The translations under genes were made by a program, and so were the position numbers. Shown here piece by piece: positions 8,383-16,777 of a stretch of 64,000 bases of DNA. The stretch lies in NCBI RefSeq assembly GCF_900116565.1, contig NZ_FPCJ01000001.1:496001-560000 (forward strand). Direction: 5' to 3'. Under the pieces are notes generated by a model. The model saw only the letters and a list, made by a program, of their open reading frames with translations, did no database searches and was not told the origin of the DNA. Each line of letters opens with the position of its first letter. Position 1 is the stretch's first letter. This DNA comes from Thermoflavifilum thermophilum. Its GTDB lineage: Bacteria; Bacteroidota; Bacteroidia; Chitinophagales; Chitinophagaceae.

Positions 8383-9915
8383 ATGCAGGAGAAAATACTC
8401 ATTGTTGATTTCGGCAGCCAATACACCCAGTTGATTGCCCGCACGGTGCGCGAATGCCAGGTATATGCGGAAATTGTGCCCTGCAACCGCTCTTTTGACA
8501 TCGATTCTTCCGTCAAAGGCATCATCCTTTCCGGAAGTCCGTTTTCGGTAAATGATCCGGGCAGCCCACACCCTCCGGTTCAAGCCTGGGCAAGGCAGCG
8601 CCCCGTTTTAGGCATCTGCTATGGGGCGCAACTAATAGCTCAGCTATGGGGCGGAACCGTGGCGCGCAGCCAGCACCGAGAATATGGCCGGGCCATGTTG
8701 CAGGTAACGGCTCAGGACCCGCTCTGGCAGGGCATGAGTCCTGCTTCACAGGTGTGGATGAGCCATGCTGATACCATCGTGCAGCTACCCGAAGGATTTG
8801 AGTCAATCGCCACCACCGAACAGATACCCGTAGCCGCTTTTCGCGCTCAGCAAGGCCCTCACCCATTGTATGGGCTGCAATTCCACCCAGAAGTGATCCA
8901 CTCGGTGGAAGGGAAAACGGTGATCTGGAATTTTTTGTTTCAGATATGCGGCTGCCAGGGGCTGTGGACACCCGAGTCGTTTATTGAGGAAACCGTCCAG
9001 CGCATTCAACATCAGGTGGGCGAAGACGAGGTGATCATGGCCTTGAGTGGCGGGGTTGATTCCACCGTGGCTGCTGTGCTCATCCACCGAGCCATCGGCC
9101 ACAGGCTGCACGGCATCTTTGTGAACCACGGCCTGCTCCGCCTCCACGAGTTTGAACAGGTGATGGAGGCTTATCGGGCTATGGGGCTGGATGTGAAAGG
9201 TGTGGATGCCAGCGAAATATTTTATCGCCAGCTGAAAGGCATCACCGACCCCGAGGAAAAACGCAAACGGATCGGCAAAACCTTTATTGATGTATTTCAG
9301 CACGAAGCCAAGGCTTTCCCACAGGCCCATTTCCTGGGGCAGGGCACCATCTATCCGGATGTGATCGAGTCGGTCTCGGTAAATGGCCCATCGGTAACCA
9401 TCAAATCGCATCACAATGTGGGAGGATTGCCCGAAAAAATGCACCTGCAGCTGGTAGAGCCGCTGCGCATGCTGTTTAAAGACGAAGTACGCCGCGTGGG
9501 TGAAACCTTGGGCGTACATCCCGATATTTTACACCGGCATCCCTTCCCGGGTCCCGGCCTGGCAATCCGGATTTTGGGAGAAGTAACACCGGAAAAAGTA
9601 GCCCTGCTTCAGCAAGCGGATGCTATTTTTATTGAACAGCTTCGGGAAAAAGGACTTTACGATGAGGTCTGGCAGGCAGGCGCTATCCTGCTGCCTGTGC
9701 AAAGCGTGGGCGTGATGGGCGACGAACGGACATATGAGTATGTGGTTGCCCTGCGGGCAGTAACCTCCCGGGATGGCATGACAGCCGATTGGGCCCGGCT
9801 GCCCGACAGCTTCCTTGCCGAAGTGTCGAATGCTATCATTAACCGGGTAAAAGGCATTAACCGGGTGGTATATGACATCAGCTCCAAACCCCCGGCCACC
9901 ATTGAATGGGAATAA
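8383..9915 (+). CDS. guaA: GMP synthase (glutamine-hydrolysing)
   Basis: Converts XMP to GMP using glutamine and ATP in cytoplasmic purine synthesis. The 510-residue protein has the full two-part architecture. The N-terminal class I glutamine amidotransferase has the nucleophile in GICYGAQ (C79) and the His/Glu pair in FHPEV (about 168-172). The ATP-pyrophosphatase domain has the P-loop ALSGGVDST (about 220-228). The C-terminal dimerisation domain ends KPPATIEWE, the standard GuaA terminus. Promoter TAGGTTTG lies immediately upstream. A lipoprotein gene begins one base after the stop. Confidence 0.98.
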   Translation: MQEKILIVDFGSQYTQLIARTVRECQVYAEIVPCNRSFDIDSSVKGIILSGSPFSVNDPGSPHPPVQAWARQRPVLGICYGAQLIAQLWGGTVARSQHREYGRAMLQVTAQDPLWQGMSPASQVWMSHADTIVQLPEGFESIATTEQIPVAAFRAQQGPHPLYGLQFHPEVIHSVEGKTVIWNFLFQICGCQGLWTPESFIEETVQRIQHQVGEDEVIMALSGGVDSTVAAVLIHRAIGHRLHGIFVNHGLLRLHEFEQVMEAYRAMGLDVKGVDASEIFYRQLKGITDPEEKRKRIGKTFIDVFQHEAKAFPQAHFLGQGTIYPDVIESVSVNGPSVTIKSHHNVGGLPEKMHLQLVEPLRMLFKDEVRRVGETLGVHPDILHRHPFPGPGLAIRILGEVTPEKVALLQQADAIFIEQLREKGLYDEVWQAGAILLPVQSVGVMGDERTYEYVVALRAVTSRDGMTADWARLPDSFLAEVSNAIINRVKGINRVVYDISSKPPATIEWE

Positions 9916-9916
9916 C

Positions 9917-11281
9917 ATGCGAAGGACATCACCACATATCCGGATCACCCGCCTGATGCTATGGATGTGGCTGGGGCTTTGCTCCGGATGTTTTTTGTTT
10001 AAGTCTTCAACCCGCACTTCCCAGGTGCCGCAGGCACCGCCTGCTCCAGCACCTCCACCCAGACCTGCAGTTCAGGCTGTGGATACGGCAGAAAAAAACA
10101 TACCTGCTGCTGCTCCTTTTCATGTAGCAGCTTTCGCCAAACTCATTCGCAAGCCCGTTTACCATATTGCCTTGTTTTGTCCACTTTATCTGGATTCAAT
10201 GCAAAATGAATCCAGCACCAATGCCTGGCTTACCCGTTTTCCGGACTATTTTGTTCCCGGATTGGAGTTTTATGAAGGTGTGAAGGTGGCTATGGATAGC
10301 CTGCGCAGTATGGGTGCGCGCCTGGTAATAAAGGTATATGATACGCATTCGGCCTCGTTACCCATAACAAAAGCTGTTGAAGACAGTTTTCTGCAAAAGG
10401 CTGATCTCATCCTGGGCATGCTGAGCTACCAGGAACTGCAGACCCTGGGCGCTTTCAGTCGGCAACATCAAGTCAATCTGGTCTCGGCAACCTTGCCCAA
10501 TGATGCAGGCATTACCGGAAATCCCTTTCTAATCATCGTAAACAGTACGCTTGCTGCACACGCCCATGCCATCCTGCAGTATGTGCTGACCAATTTCAAT
10601 AATGTACACCTGACATTGTGGAGCCAGCCGAGTAGCGACGATAATACCATTGCTCAGTTGTTCCTGGATGTACACCGCCAGCATCCGCAATACACGGTAA
10701 TGCCAATGCAGCAGGTTGTGTACGACACCAGCTGGTCAATCTCCCGGATTGCCAGTCAGCTCGATGTCAACCAGAACAATGTATGCATTTTCACCACGCT
10801 TGACCCTGCAGTTGCACTGAATATGGCATACAAAATGGCATCCCTCACCGACCGCTATCAGATCAACATGATAGGCATGCCCACCTGGGATCAAATTCAC
10901 ACGTGGTTTACCGATTCTTCCCTGTATGGGCTACCAGTGTTCTACTCTTCTCCTTTCGTCACTTCACCCCAATCACCAGCTGCACGCTATCTGCAGCAAA
11001 AGTTCATGCAGCTCTATCAGACCCGCGACCCTTCGCCCTACGCATGGAAAGGGTTTGATATCGGTTACCGTTTTGTGTGGTTGATGCTTCAATACGGCAT
11101 TTATTTCAACGCCCGCATCAACGATCCAAGAGCCAATATGCTGATTCCTTATCAGTTTGAACCGGTTTATAAAAAGGTTACGGATAGCATACCTGATTAT
11201 TTTGAAAACAGAAAGATTTTCTTCATGAAAATCTATGGCGGAAGGACCTATCCAGCCGGAAGCATCAATGCTGCTGACTAA
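9917..11281 (+). CDS. Putative lipoprotein with periplasmic-binding-protein type 1 fold
   Basis: Predicted lipoprotein of 454 residues. The N-terminus has basic residues (MRRTSPHIRITR), a hydrophobic core and a lipobox-like LCSGC, followed by a Pro/Ala-rich linker. The body resembles type 1 periplasmic binding proteins of the amino-acid ABC-transporter or YraM/LppC kind: VYHIALFCPLYLDS opens the fold, GMLSYQELQTLGAFSRQ the ligand lobe. LysM repeats often seen on Bacteroidota relatives are absent. The ATG at 9917 is one base after the guaA stop; upstream in-frame codons inside guaA are rejected because they spoil the signal peptide. No permease or ATPase genes are adjacent, so a transport role is doubtful; a cell-envelope role like LpoA is possible. 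Confidence 0.72.
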   Translation: MRRTSPHIRITRLMLWMWLGLCSGCFLFKSSTRTSQVPQAPPAPAPPPRPAVQAVDTAEKNIPAAAPFHVAAFAKLIRKPVYHIALFCPLYLDSMQNESSTNAWLTRFPDYFVPGLEFYEGVKVAMDSLRSMGARLVIKVYDTHSASLPITKAVEDSFLQKADLILGMLSYQELQTLGAFSRQHQVNLVSATLPNDAGITGNPFLIIVNSTLAAHAHAILQYVLTNFNNVHLTLWSQPSSDDNTIAQLFLDVHRQHPQYTVMPMQQVVYDTSWSISRIASQLDVNQNNVCIFTTLDPAVALNMAYKMASLTDRYQINMIGMPTWDQIHTWFTDSSLYGLPVFYSSPFVTSPQSPAARYLQQKFMQLYQTRDPSPYAWKGFDIGYRFVWLMLQYGIYFNARINDPRANMLIPYQFEPVYKKVTDSIPDYFENRKIFFMKIYGGRTYPAGSINAAD

Positions 11282-11285
11282 GCAT

Positions 11286-12296
11286 ATGGAACCTTTACTG
11301 GCACTCACAGCACAAGGATTATATTGTCCCATAGGTGATTTTTTCATTGATCCCTGGGGTAAAGTGGATAAAGCCATCATCACACATGCCCACAGTGATC
11401 ATGCGCGGGCTGGCCACAGGTCATATTTGTGCCATACCGATACAGCTCCCCTGCTGAAGCAGAGGCTTGGAGAGCATATTCAGGTGGAAACCCTTCAGTA
11501 TGGTGAAACTGTTTCCATAGGGGGCGTGCAGATCAGCTTGCATCCGGCCGGACATGTAATTGGCTCAGCTCAGGTGAGATTAAGTTTCAGGGGGCAGGTG
11601 TGGGTGGTTTCCGGCGATTACAAGGTGGTGGATGATGGGTTAACGCCTGCCTTCGAACCCGTTCGCTGTCATGTGTTTGTGACGGAATCTACGTTTGGAT
11701 TGCCTGTTTATCGCTGGGCACCCCAGGCAATATTGCAGCAACGCATGCTTACATGGATACAGGAAGTGCACCAGCAAGAGCAAATTCCGATACTGATTGG
11801 CTATAGCCTGGGCAAAGCCCAGCGGCTTTTGTACCTGCTGAAAGAAACAGGTTTACATTGCTGGCTGCACCCTTCCATTTACGCCATACATGAAACCTTG
11901 ATCACCCATCGTCCTGAATTATCTCAAAAATTCCCGCCGGTACATCTTTTTCAGCCACCCGGCCGCCGACAGGAATTGCAGCATGGGGTGCTACTGATTC
12001 CGCCGGCTGCGCGGGAGTCTCAATGGTTGCATCGCCTGGAACCCTGCAGCATTGCTTATTGTAGCGGGTGGATGCAAATCCGCGGCCATGCCCGCCAACG
12101 AGGTGCCGATGCAGCTTTTGCTCTGTCTGATCATGCCGACTGGCCCGGCCTGCTGGCTGCCATAGAAGCCACCGGAGCCGAAGAGGTGTGGGTTACCCAT
12201 GGCTATGCCCATACGCTGGCACGTTACCTGCGTGAAACAAAACAGATATCCGCCCGGGATCTTTTATCCCCCTTTGCAGAGGAAATGGAAGAATAA
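11286..12296 (+). CDS. Ligase-associated DNA exonuclease (metallo-beta-lactamase/beta-CASP)
   Basis: Predicted cytoplasmic metal-dependent nuclease of 336 residues, from the family usually encoded beside an ATP-dependent DNA ligase. The metallo-beta-lactamase signature THAHSDHARAG is at residues 33-43, with further metal ligands in HPAGHVIGSAQ and SGDYK. The beta-CASP part includes YSLGKAQRL, and the C-terminal SDHADW and WVTHGYA complete the family pattern. ATG 11286 is chosen because the family starts just before the LTxxGLYC motif; an in-frame ATG at 11268 overlaps the previous gene. The expected ligase gene is not in this window. A strong terminator follows directly. Confidence 0.87.
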   Translation: MEPLLALTAQGLYCPIGDFFIDPWGKVDKAIITHAHSDHARAGHRSYLCHTDTAPLLKQRLGEHIQVETLQYGETVSIGGVQISLHPAGHVIGSAQVRLSFRGQVWVVSGDYKVVDDGLTPAFEPVRCHVFVTESTFGLPVYRWAPQAILQQRMLTWIQEVHQQEQIPILIGYSLGKAQRLLYLLKETGLHCWLHPSIYAIHETLITHRPELSQKFPPVHLFQPPGRRQELQHGVLLIPPAARESQWLHRLEPCSIAYCSGWMQIRGHARQRGADAAFALSDHADWPGLLAAIEATGAEEVWVTHGYAHTLARYLRETKQISARDLLSPFAEEMEE

Positions 12297-12300
12297 AAAA

Positions 12301-12328
12301 ATCCCGCTGTTGAACAGCGGGATTTTTT
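12301..12328 (+). terminator. Bidirectional intrinsic terminator
   Basis: A 10-bp perfect stem (ATCCCGCTGT with ACAGCGGGAT), loop TGA, then TTTTTT; A residues precede it on the other side. It sits between the convergent exonuclease gene and tRNA-Gln and can serve both. Confidence 0.88.
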
Positions 12329-12331
12329 GTG

Positions 12332-12402
12332 TTGCCCGACCAGGATTCGAACCCGGACAAACAGAGCCAGAATCTGTCGTACTACCATTATACGATCGGG
12401 CA
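12332..12402 (-). tRNA. tRNA-Gln (anticodon CTG)
   Basis: On the minus strand the sequence folds into a 71-base cloverleaf. The acceptor arm pairs TGCCCGA with TCGGGCA and is followed by discriminator A. The anticodon stem ACAGA/TCTGT encloses the loop TTCTGGC, giving anticodon CTG. The T arm contains GGTTCGAATCC. CCA is not encoded (ACA follows). It reads into the bidirectional terminator just downstream. It may be co-transcribed with the DUF4870 gene 45 bases upstream, because no separate promoter is obvious. Confidence 0.95.
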
Positions 12403-12447
12403 ATCTTCAAACCAGGCTGCAATTTACAATATTTCTGATTTCAGCAA

Positions 12448-12879
12448 TCATCTCACAATCCGCACAGAAAGCGGATATCGGTAAGCAATACCCTGTCCGG
12501 CACGGATGGCTGCCATCACACAAAAAATGAAGTTAAACAAGTTGGCCAATTTCCACAAGATGCCCCAGATGCCTACATCAGCCACTCTCCACCAGTACCA
12601 CCTGCCCGGTAAAAAACCATCTCTCCAGGTGAAATCTATCAAATGCCGCATTATCAATGCACCACCCAGGATTCCCAAAACCAGAAAGATCAGGCTCACC
12701 AAAATCTGAAAATTCACCGCTTCCTTGCCCTGGTCATCGATAAATGAATCATCCTTCCGAAGGAGCAACCACAATACCAGTACACCGATGAGATTGGCAA
12801 AGCTGAACGGAATCACCCAGCCAATAAGGCCGCCCAGATGCACAATGGCTGCGCGTGTGTGGATTTGTCTGGCATCCAT
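12448..12879 (-). CDS. DUF4870/Tic20-like small membrane protein
   Basis: Integral membrane protein of 143 residues with three to four hydrophobic segments: HLGGLIGWVIPFSFANLIGV, IGVLVLWLLL (continuous with the first), FQILVSLIFLVLGILGGAL, and a C-terminal segment around LANLFNFIFCVMAAI. The polar motif DQGKEAVNFQI between segments is the hallmark of DUF4870 proteins. Function is unknown; distant relatives include chloroplast Tic20. The ATG at 12879 (MDARQIHTRA) is used. The open frame runs back to 13032, but that extension runs into the RNase P RNA gene. Confidence 0.84.
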   Translation of the reverse strand: MDARQIHTRAAIVHLGGLIGWVIPFSFANLIGVLVLWLLLRKDDSFIDDQGKEAVNFQILVSLIFLVLGILGGALIMRHLIDFTWRDGFLPGRWYWWRVADVGIWGILWKLANLFNFIFCVMAAIRAGQGIAYRYPLSVRIVR

Positions 12880-12976
12880 AAGAAAATTTTCTGGAAAGAT
12901 AAGGGCTAAGTGCGCTGCAAACAAGCCGCAATGGATAAAAGGATAAAACAGGCTGACAGAAGGTAAAAATAAAAAA

Positions 12977-13422
12977 GCAGCTGCAGGCCTGTAAGCCGGA
13001 TTCTGTATCCGCCGGTGGCGGATCGCTATCATTTATCTGGTCCCGGCATCGCTGCCGGGATCTATCTGCCTACCCGCCCTGCCGCCCGGATGGCTCCGCA
13101 TAAGCCGGAACGTACCGGGCCATGAACGAGCAGCCCATGACTGTTCCTGAGGAACAGATAGCAGGGCCTATTTGGCATTTCAGCGCGCAAGGTTTGCCCG
13201 AGCCAGCCTTTGCAGGCTGACCCCGGGAGCTCTTACCTCCCGTTTTCACCCTTGCTCCGCCAGCCGCATTGAGACTGGAGGGGCGGTTATTTTCTGTGGC
13301 ACTCTCTGTTCTTCCGGTGTTTCCGGAAGACCCACCCGTTAGGTGGTGCGCTGCTCTGTGCTGTCCGGACTTTCCTTGGCTCCGGCAAGGCCGGAACCAC
13401 GATAGCGCGGCCTGCAACTGCC
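12977..13422 (-). ncRNA. rnpB: RNase P RNA (type A)
   Basis: Catalytic RNA of RNase P, which removes 5' leaders from tRNA precursors. Read on the minus strand it has the universal core: AAGGAAAGTCCGGACAGC near the 5' end, GTGCCACAGAAA in the middle, GGTAAGAGCTCCCG further on, and ACAGAATCCGGCTTACAGG at the 3' end. The two ends pair as helix P1: GGCAGTTGCAGGCC at 13409-13422 with GGCCTGCAGCTGC at 12977-12989. A T-rich run follows on the minus strand, as in an intrinsic terminator. About 446 bases, longer than the 377-base E. coli RNA. End positions are set by the P1 pairing and may be off by a few bases. Confidence 0.96.
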
Positions 13423-13447
13423 AAAAACTTGCAAAAAACAATAAAAG

Positions 13448-14434
13448 CTAACGCAAATAAGTTAAATAAATCTGCGTTACGCCAGGGTTGACATCATTGG
13501 TGAAATAGCTGACTTCAGGCGTTTGGCGAAGAATCTCATGAATACGATCCCGCAACACCCCTTTCCCAATGCCATGAATCACCTTTAAATGAGGCTGCCT
13601 GCTGGCAATGGCCCGTTCAAAATGCCGGCTAAAAATCTGCACCTGAAGCTCCAGCAATTCCCCCGCACTCATGCCTGCCGTATTCACCCCCAGTTTATCG
13701 GCATGCAAATCTACCTCATAAGCTGGCTGTGACCTTACACCTGTCCAATTTTCTGACACCAGCCGGCGGGGAGAGAATACCGGCATCTGCTCCGCCTGAA
13801 CTGCATTTGGATAGGATTGAAAAATGAGTTTTGAAAAACTGGCCTGCTGCTGCCGATGCATTTGCTCTACAAGCAAAAACAACTCGCGTGCCCTGATGCT
13901 GATTCGCTTTTCATAGCTTTCCTGCTTCGTTGCATCCGGCTGAGACAGGCGAACCTGAAAATAAAATACCGGTTTATCATTGAAATCCTCAAAGAGCACA
14001 TCATGCAGGTATAGATGGGAAAATGGTCTTATTTCCTGGCTAAACGCAAATTCAGTTATCCCCTGCTTCATCAGCCGGTAAATCATCTGATATCCAAGCG
14101 ATGTTTCATTGGCCAGAAAAATTTTAATCCGTTCAATTTCATCTTCCGAGGATGTCCGGTATACCGGGAAAAACTGCAACCACAACCCAGTCTCCACCCG
14201 GGTTACCTGTTGAGGTTTTTCTGCAGGCAATACATCACCCGGAATAGGTTTTCTGATGCTTTTCGGCTGGCTGGTAAAATCCCTGAAATAGGGAAACTCC
14301 ACCTGGTCGGCATAAACGGGAAAACGAATCCCTTCCACATCTACCTCCAGCATATCCTCGCTGAGGATATTCACCACAGTAGCCCGTTCGCCGGAATGAA
14401 CCAACCAAACCTGATCACCAGGTTCAAATAGCAT
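13448..14434 (-). CDS. DUF2027 and Smr-domain protein
   Basis: Cytoplasmic protein of 328 residues. The N-terminus (MLFEPGDQVWLVHSGERATV) is a small SH3-like domain with a VKVLxxD-type continuation. The middle corresponds to DUF2027, the Bacteroidota-specific region. The C-terminal 85 residues form an Smr domain with EVDLHADKL (about 241-249) and the HGIGKGVLR motif (about 290), the GxGxG-type site of MutS2-like nucleases. Smr domains nick or bind nucleic acids, and some act on stalled ribosomes. No MutS part is present. Its stop lies 26 bases upstream of the rnpB 5' end on the same strand. A TAAAGTTG at 14453-14460 (minus) is a possible -7 element. Confidence 0.87.
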   Translation of the reverse strand: MLFEPGDQVWLVHSGERATVVNILSEDMLEVDVEGIRFPVYADQVEFPYFRDFTSQPKSIRKPIPGDVLPAEKPQQVTRVETGLWLQFFPVYRTSSEDEIERIKIFLANETSLGYQMIYRLMKQGITEFAFSQEIRPFSHLYLHDVLFEDFNDKPVFYFQVRLSQPDATKQESYEKRISIRARELFLLVEQMHRQQQASFSKLIFQSYPNAVQAEQMPVFSPRRLVSENWTGVRSQPAYEVDLHADKLGVNTAGMSAGELLELQVQIFSRHFERAIASRQPHLKVIHGIGKGVLRDRIHEILRQTPEVSYFTNDVNPGVTQIYLTYLR

Positions 14435-14579
14435 TTTTTTAATAATTTAAACCAACTTTAGACCTGATTAACCCAATCATCAGCAAAACAAATTTCGGGC
14501 AAACTATTTGCATATGAAATAGATGAAAGCTTGCTTCAAAATACATAAGGCAAGCCAGACAATTCAAAAAACATGGGTT

Positions 14580-15911
14580 ATGAAACGGATAGTTAAAGGG
14601 TTGATGGTACTGCTCCTGATGGGGGGACTTTCAACCGGTCCTGCAATAAACAGGGCTTCGGCCGCAACACCTCATATTTCAATACAGGTCTTCTTCGATG
14701 CCTTAAGCCCTTATGGTCGGTGGATTACCTATGGCAGCTATGGCTATGCCTGGATCCCCTCTGTGGAAGTGGGGTTTATTCCTTATGCCACTGCGGGTCA
14801 TTGGGTGTTTACTTCGCTGGGGTGGACCTGGGTATCTGATTATCCCTGGGGCTGGGCACCTTTTCATTATGGACGTTGGGTGTATGATGATTATTATGGT
14901 TGGATTTGGATTCCGGGCACGGAATGGGCTCCCGCATGGGTAGTATGGGCACAGAGTGGTGATTATTATGGCTGGGCACCTCTACCACCCGGTGTGGATA
15001 TCAGCGTACATATTTCCATTGGTGAGTATATCCCTTACTCACGATGGGTCTTTATTCCGGGTGCTTATCTCTGCTCACCTGCGCCCTACAGATATTATGT
15101 GTATCCGCGGAATCATGTAACCATTATCCAGCATATCACGATCATCAATCAGGTGTATATGCAAGACAGAGGCCCCCGGTATTTCTACGGGCCAAGACCC
15201 GATGTCGTGCAACGCTATGTAGGCCGGCCTTTGCGACCCATGCCGGTTGTGGATGCCAGCAGACCTGAAGAAACACGAGTGGAAGGAAATGCCGTGCGGA
15301 TCTTCCGCCCAGCCGTACAACAGGTTCCCAATGCCTCACCAAGGGTATTTGTAAACAATACCACGCAGGAATCCCGCATGGCAGCCAACGATCATGTGCG
15401 GTTTATGTCGCCTTTCCAGAACAACCGAGCTGGTGCTTCCGGACAAACGCCTGATATACCCAGAACCTTTGGGCCAGCCGGCAATCCTTCTGTTTACCGC
15501 ACGCAAGCTTCTGGCGAGGCTCATGTCAATGCTCCAGCGGCAGATGGGGTTCCAGCAAATCCTGACAACAACGCAAGCATGCGTGTGCGTAGGTTTACCC
15601 CTACGCCTGTTGATCGCACACCTGCACCTGCTGCCTCGGAAAGCCGCATATATCAGCCTCCGGTCAATCCAGAACAAGCTAACGGGCCCTCAGCTGGCCG
15701 CAATACGGCCCCGGCACGCGTGTTCAGATCATCCAACCCTGATGCGATGGGCCCTTCATCGGCTCAGCCACAAAATCGTTATCGGCCGGATGCATTCAGC
15801 CATCCGATCATGCATCAGGCACCTGCCCGTACCTTTGACAGATCACCCATAAATCCTCGGCAACAGAACGATCGCAGGTTTCAGAACGGAAATGAACGAA
15901 GGCATTTCTGA
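14580..15911 (+). CDS. Secreted Trp/Tyr-rich DUF6600-like protein
   Basis: Exported protein of 444 residues. The ATG at 14580 gives a clean signal peptide (MKRIVKGLMVLLLMGGLS) ending near ASA; the open frame extends 19 codons upstream without adding anything signal-like. The next 200 residues contain repeated aromatic modules of the YGRW...YGYAWIP and GWAPxHYGRW type, as in DUF6600/YXWGXW-repeat proteins. The C-terminal half is a low-complexity Pro/Ala/Asn/Arg-rich region. There are no catalytic residues to point to and the function is unknown. It is monocistronic, with a terminator directly behind it. A mostly structural or surface-binding role is a guess. Confidence 0.82.
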   Translation: MKRIVKGLMVLLLMGGLSTGPAINRASAATPHISIQVFFDALSPYGRWITYGSYGYAWIPSVEVGFIPYATAGHWVFTSLGWTWVSDYPWGWAPFHYGRWVYDDYYGWIWIPGTEWAPAWVVWAQSGDYYGWAPLPPGVDISVHISIGEYIPYSRWVFIPGAYLCSPAPYRYYVYPRNHVTIIQHITIINQVYMQDRGPRYFYGPRPDVVQRYVGRPLRPMPVVDASRPEETRVEGNAVRIFRPAVQQVPNASPRVFVNNTTQESRMAANDHVRFMSPFQNNRAGASGQTPDIPRTFGPAGNPSVYRTQASGEAHVNAPAADGVPANPDNNASMRVRRFTPTPVDRTPAPAASESRIYQPPVNPEQANGPSAGRNTAPARVFRSSNPDAMGPSSAQPQNRYRPDAFSHPIMHQAPARTFDRSPINPRQQNDRRFQNGNERRHF

Positions 15912-15935
15912 CGGGAAAAATGTTTACCTCCGGAT

Positions 15936-15972
15936 AATCCCCGATCCGCCATCCCGGGTCGGGGATTTTTTA
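15936..15972 (+). terminator. Intrinsic terminator after the DUF6600-like gene
   Basis: Stem AATCCCCGATCC with GGGTCGGGGATT (one G-T/mismatch position), short loop, then a T run ending at the stop codon of the convergent patatin gene. Confidence 0.8.
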
Positions 15973-16773
15973 TGAAGTAAGTACCAATTTGTGTTCCGCA
16001 ATGTATGCCCTGGCATAGCTCAGGCCGATCTGATAGATTTCATCAAACTTATGCGTGTCAAACAACCCAAACTGACTCAGGCCCGGTGGTTCAATAAACC
16101 ACTGGCAATGCATCATATTCCGATGCACCACCCCCCGGATGGCAAAATGAAGTGTACGTTCCAGATTGCGGATAAAGCTGCGTTTTGCCGGGTCATATTC
16201 CGGCAGCGGATTGACGTGTACACCTACGATAGGTGCAAACCGATTCAGAAACGGCTCTACGGGAAGGTTGCTGCTCAATCCACCATCCACATAAGGTTTC
16301 CCATCAATATACACAGGCGGAAAGATAATCGGGATGGCGCTGGCGGCCAGCACCGCCGGAATGATCGGCCCTTTGTCAAATACCCGGAGCTGACCATTCG
16401 TAAAATCCGTTGCCGAAACAAATAACGGAATACGCAACTCTTCAAAATGGGTATGCCTCAGGTATCGATGCAGAAAAGCTTCCAGAAAATGGAGCGAAAG
16501 TCCCAGGCTGTGGCGGGTGAGCCTGAAGCGGGGTGTAAGCTTATAATTCCTGAAAATCTCAGCAGCTTCCTGCGGAGTATATCCATCGCAAATCAGCACG
16601 CCCGCAATAGCGCCGGCACTGGTTCCGGAAATTGCCCTGGGCAAAATGCCCTGTTCGGCAAAAGCCTGTAATACGCCAATATGTGCATAGCCTCTGGCTC
16701 CACCACCCGACAACACAAAAGCATATTCACGTACGACAGACGCCACTGGTATATGATCCGTCGAAATATCCAT
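15970..16773 (-). CDS. Patatin-like phospholipase (RssA/YchK type)
   Basis: Predicted serine lipid hydrolase of 267 residues with a Ser-Asp dyad. The oxyanion-hole motif SGGGARG is at 22-28, the nucleophile motif GTSAG at 50-54, and the catalytic Asp motif YVDGGLSSNLP at about 160-170. There is no signal peptide, so it is cytoplasmic or peripheral at the inner membrane. The ATG at 16773 follows the symporter stop by 4 bases. A longer in-frame start at 16803 would overlap the symporter by 26 bases and is less likely. It is the last gene of the PIG-L deacetylase/symporter cluster. The substrate lipid is unknown. Confidence 0.87.
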   Translation of the reverse strand: MDISTDHIPVASVVREYAFVLSGGGARGYAHIGVLQAFAEQGILPRAISGTSAGAIAGVLICDGYTPQEAAEIFRNYKLTPRFRLTRHSLGLSLHFLEAFLHRYLRHTHFEELRIPLFVSATDFTNGQLRVFDKGPIIPAVLAASAIPIIFPPVYIDGKPYVDGGLSSNLPVEPFLNRFAPIVGVHVNPLPEYDPAKRSFIRNLERTLHFAIRGVVHRNMMHCQWFIEPPGLSQFGLFDTHKFDEIYQIGLSYARAYIAEHKLVLTS

Positions 16774-16777
16774 GGTA

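Noticed and set aside
12880-13032. Longer N-terminus for the DUF4870 protein
   Set aside because: The extension runs into rnpB, and family proteins start near the inner ATG at 12879.
13070-13441. Open frame of 123 codons within 13070-13441 (minus)
   Set aside because: Lies inside the RNase P RNA gene; the RNA signatures explain the sequence.
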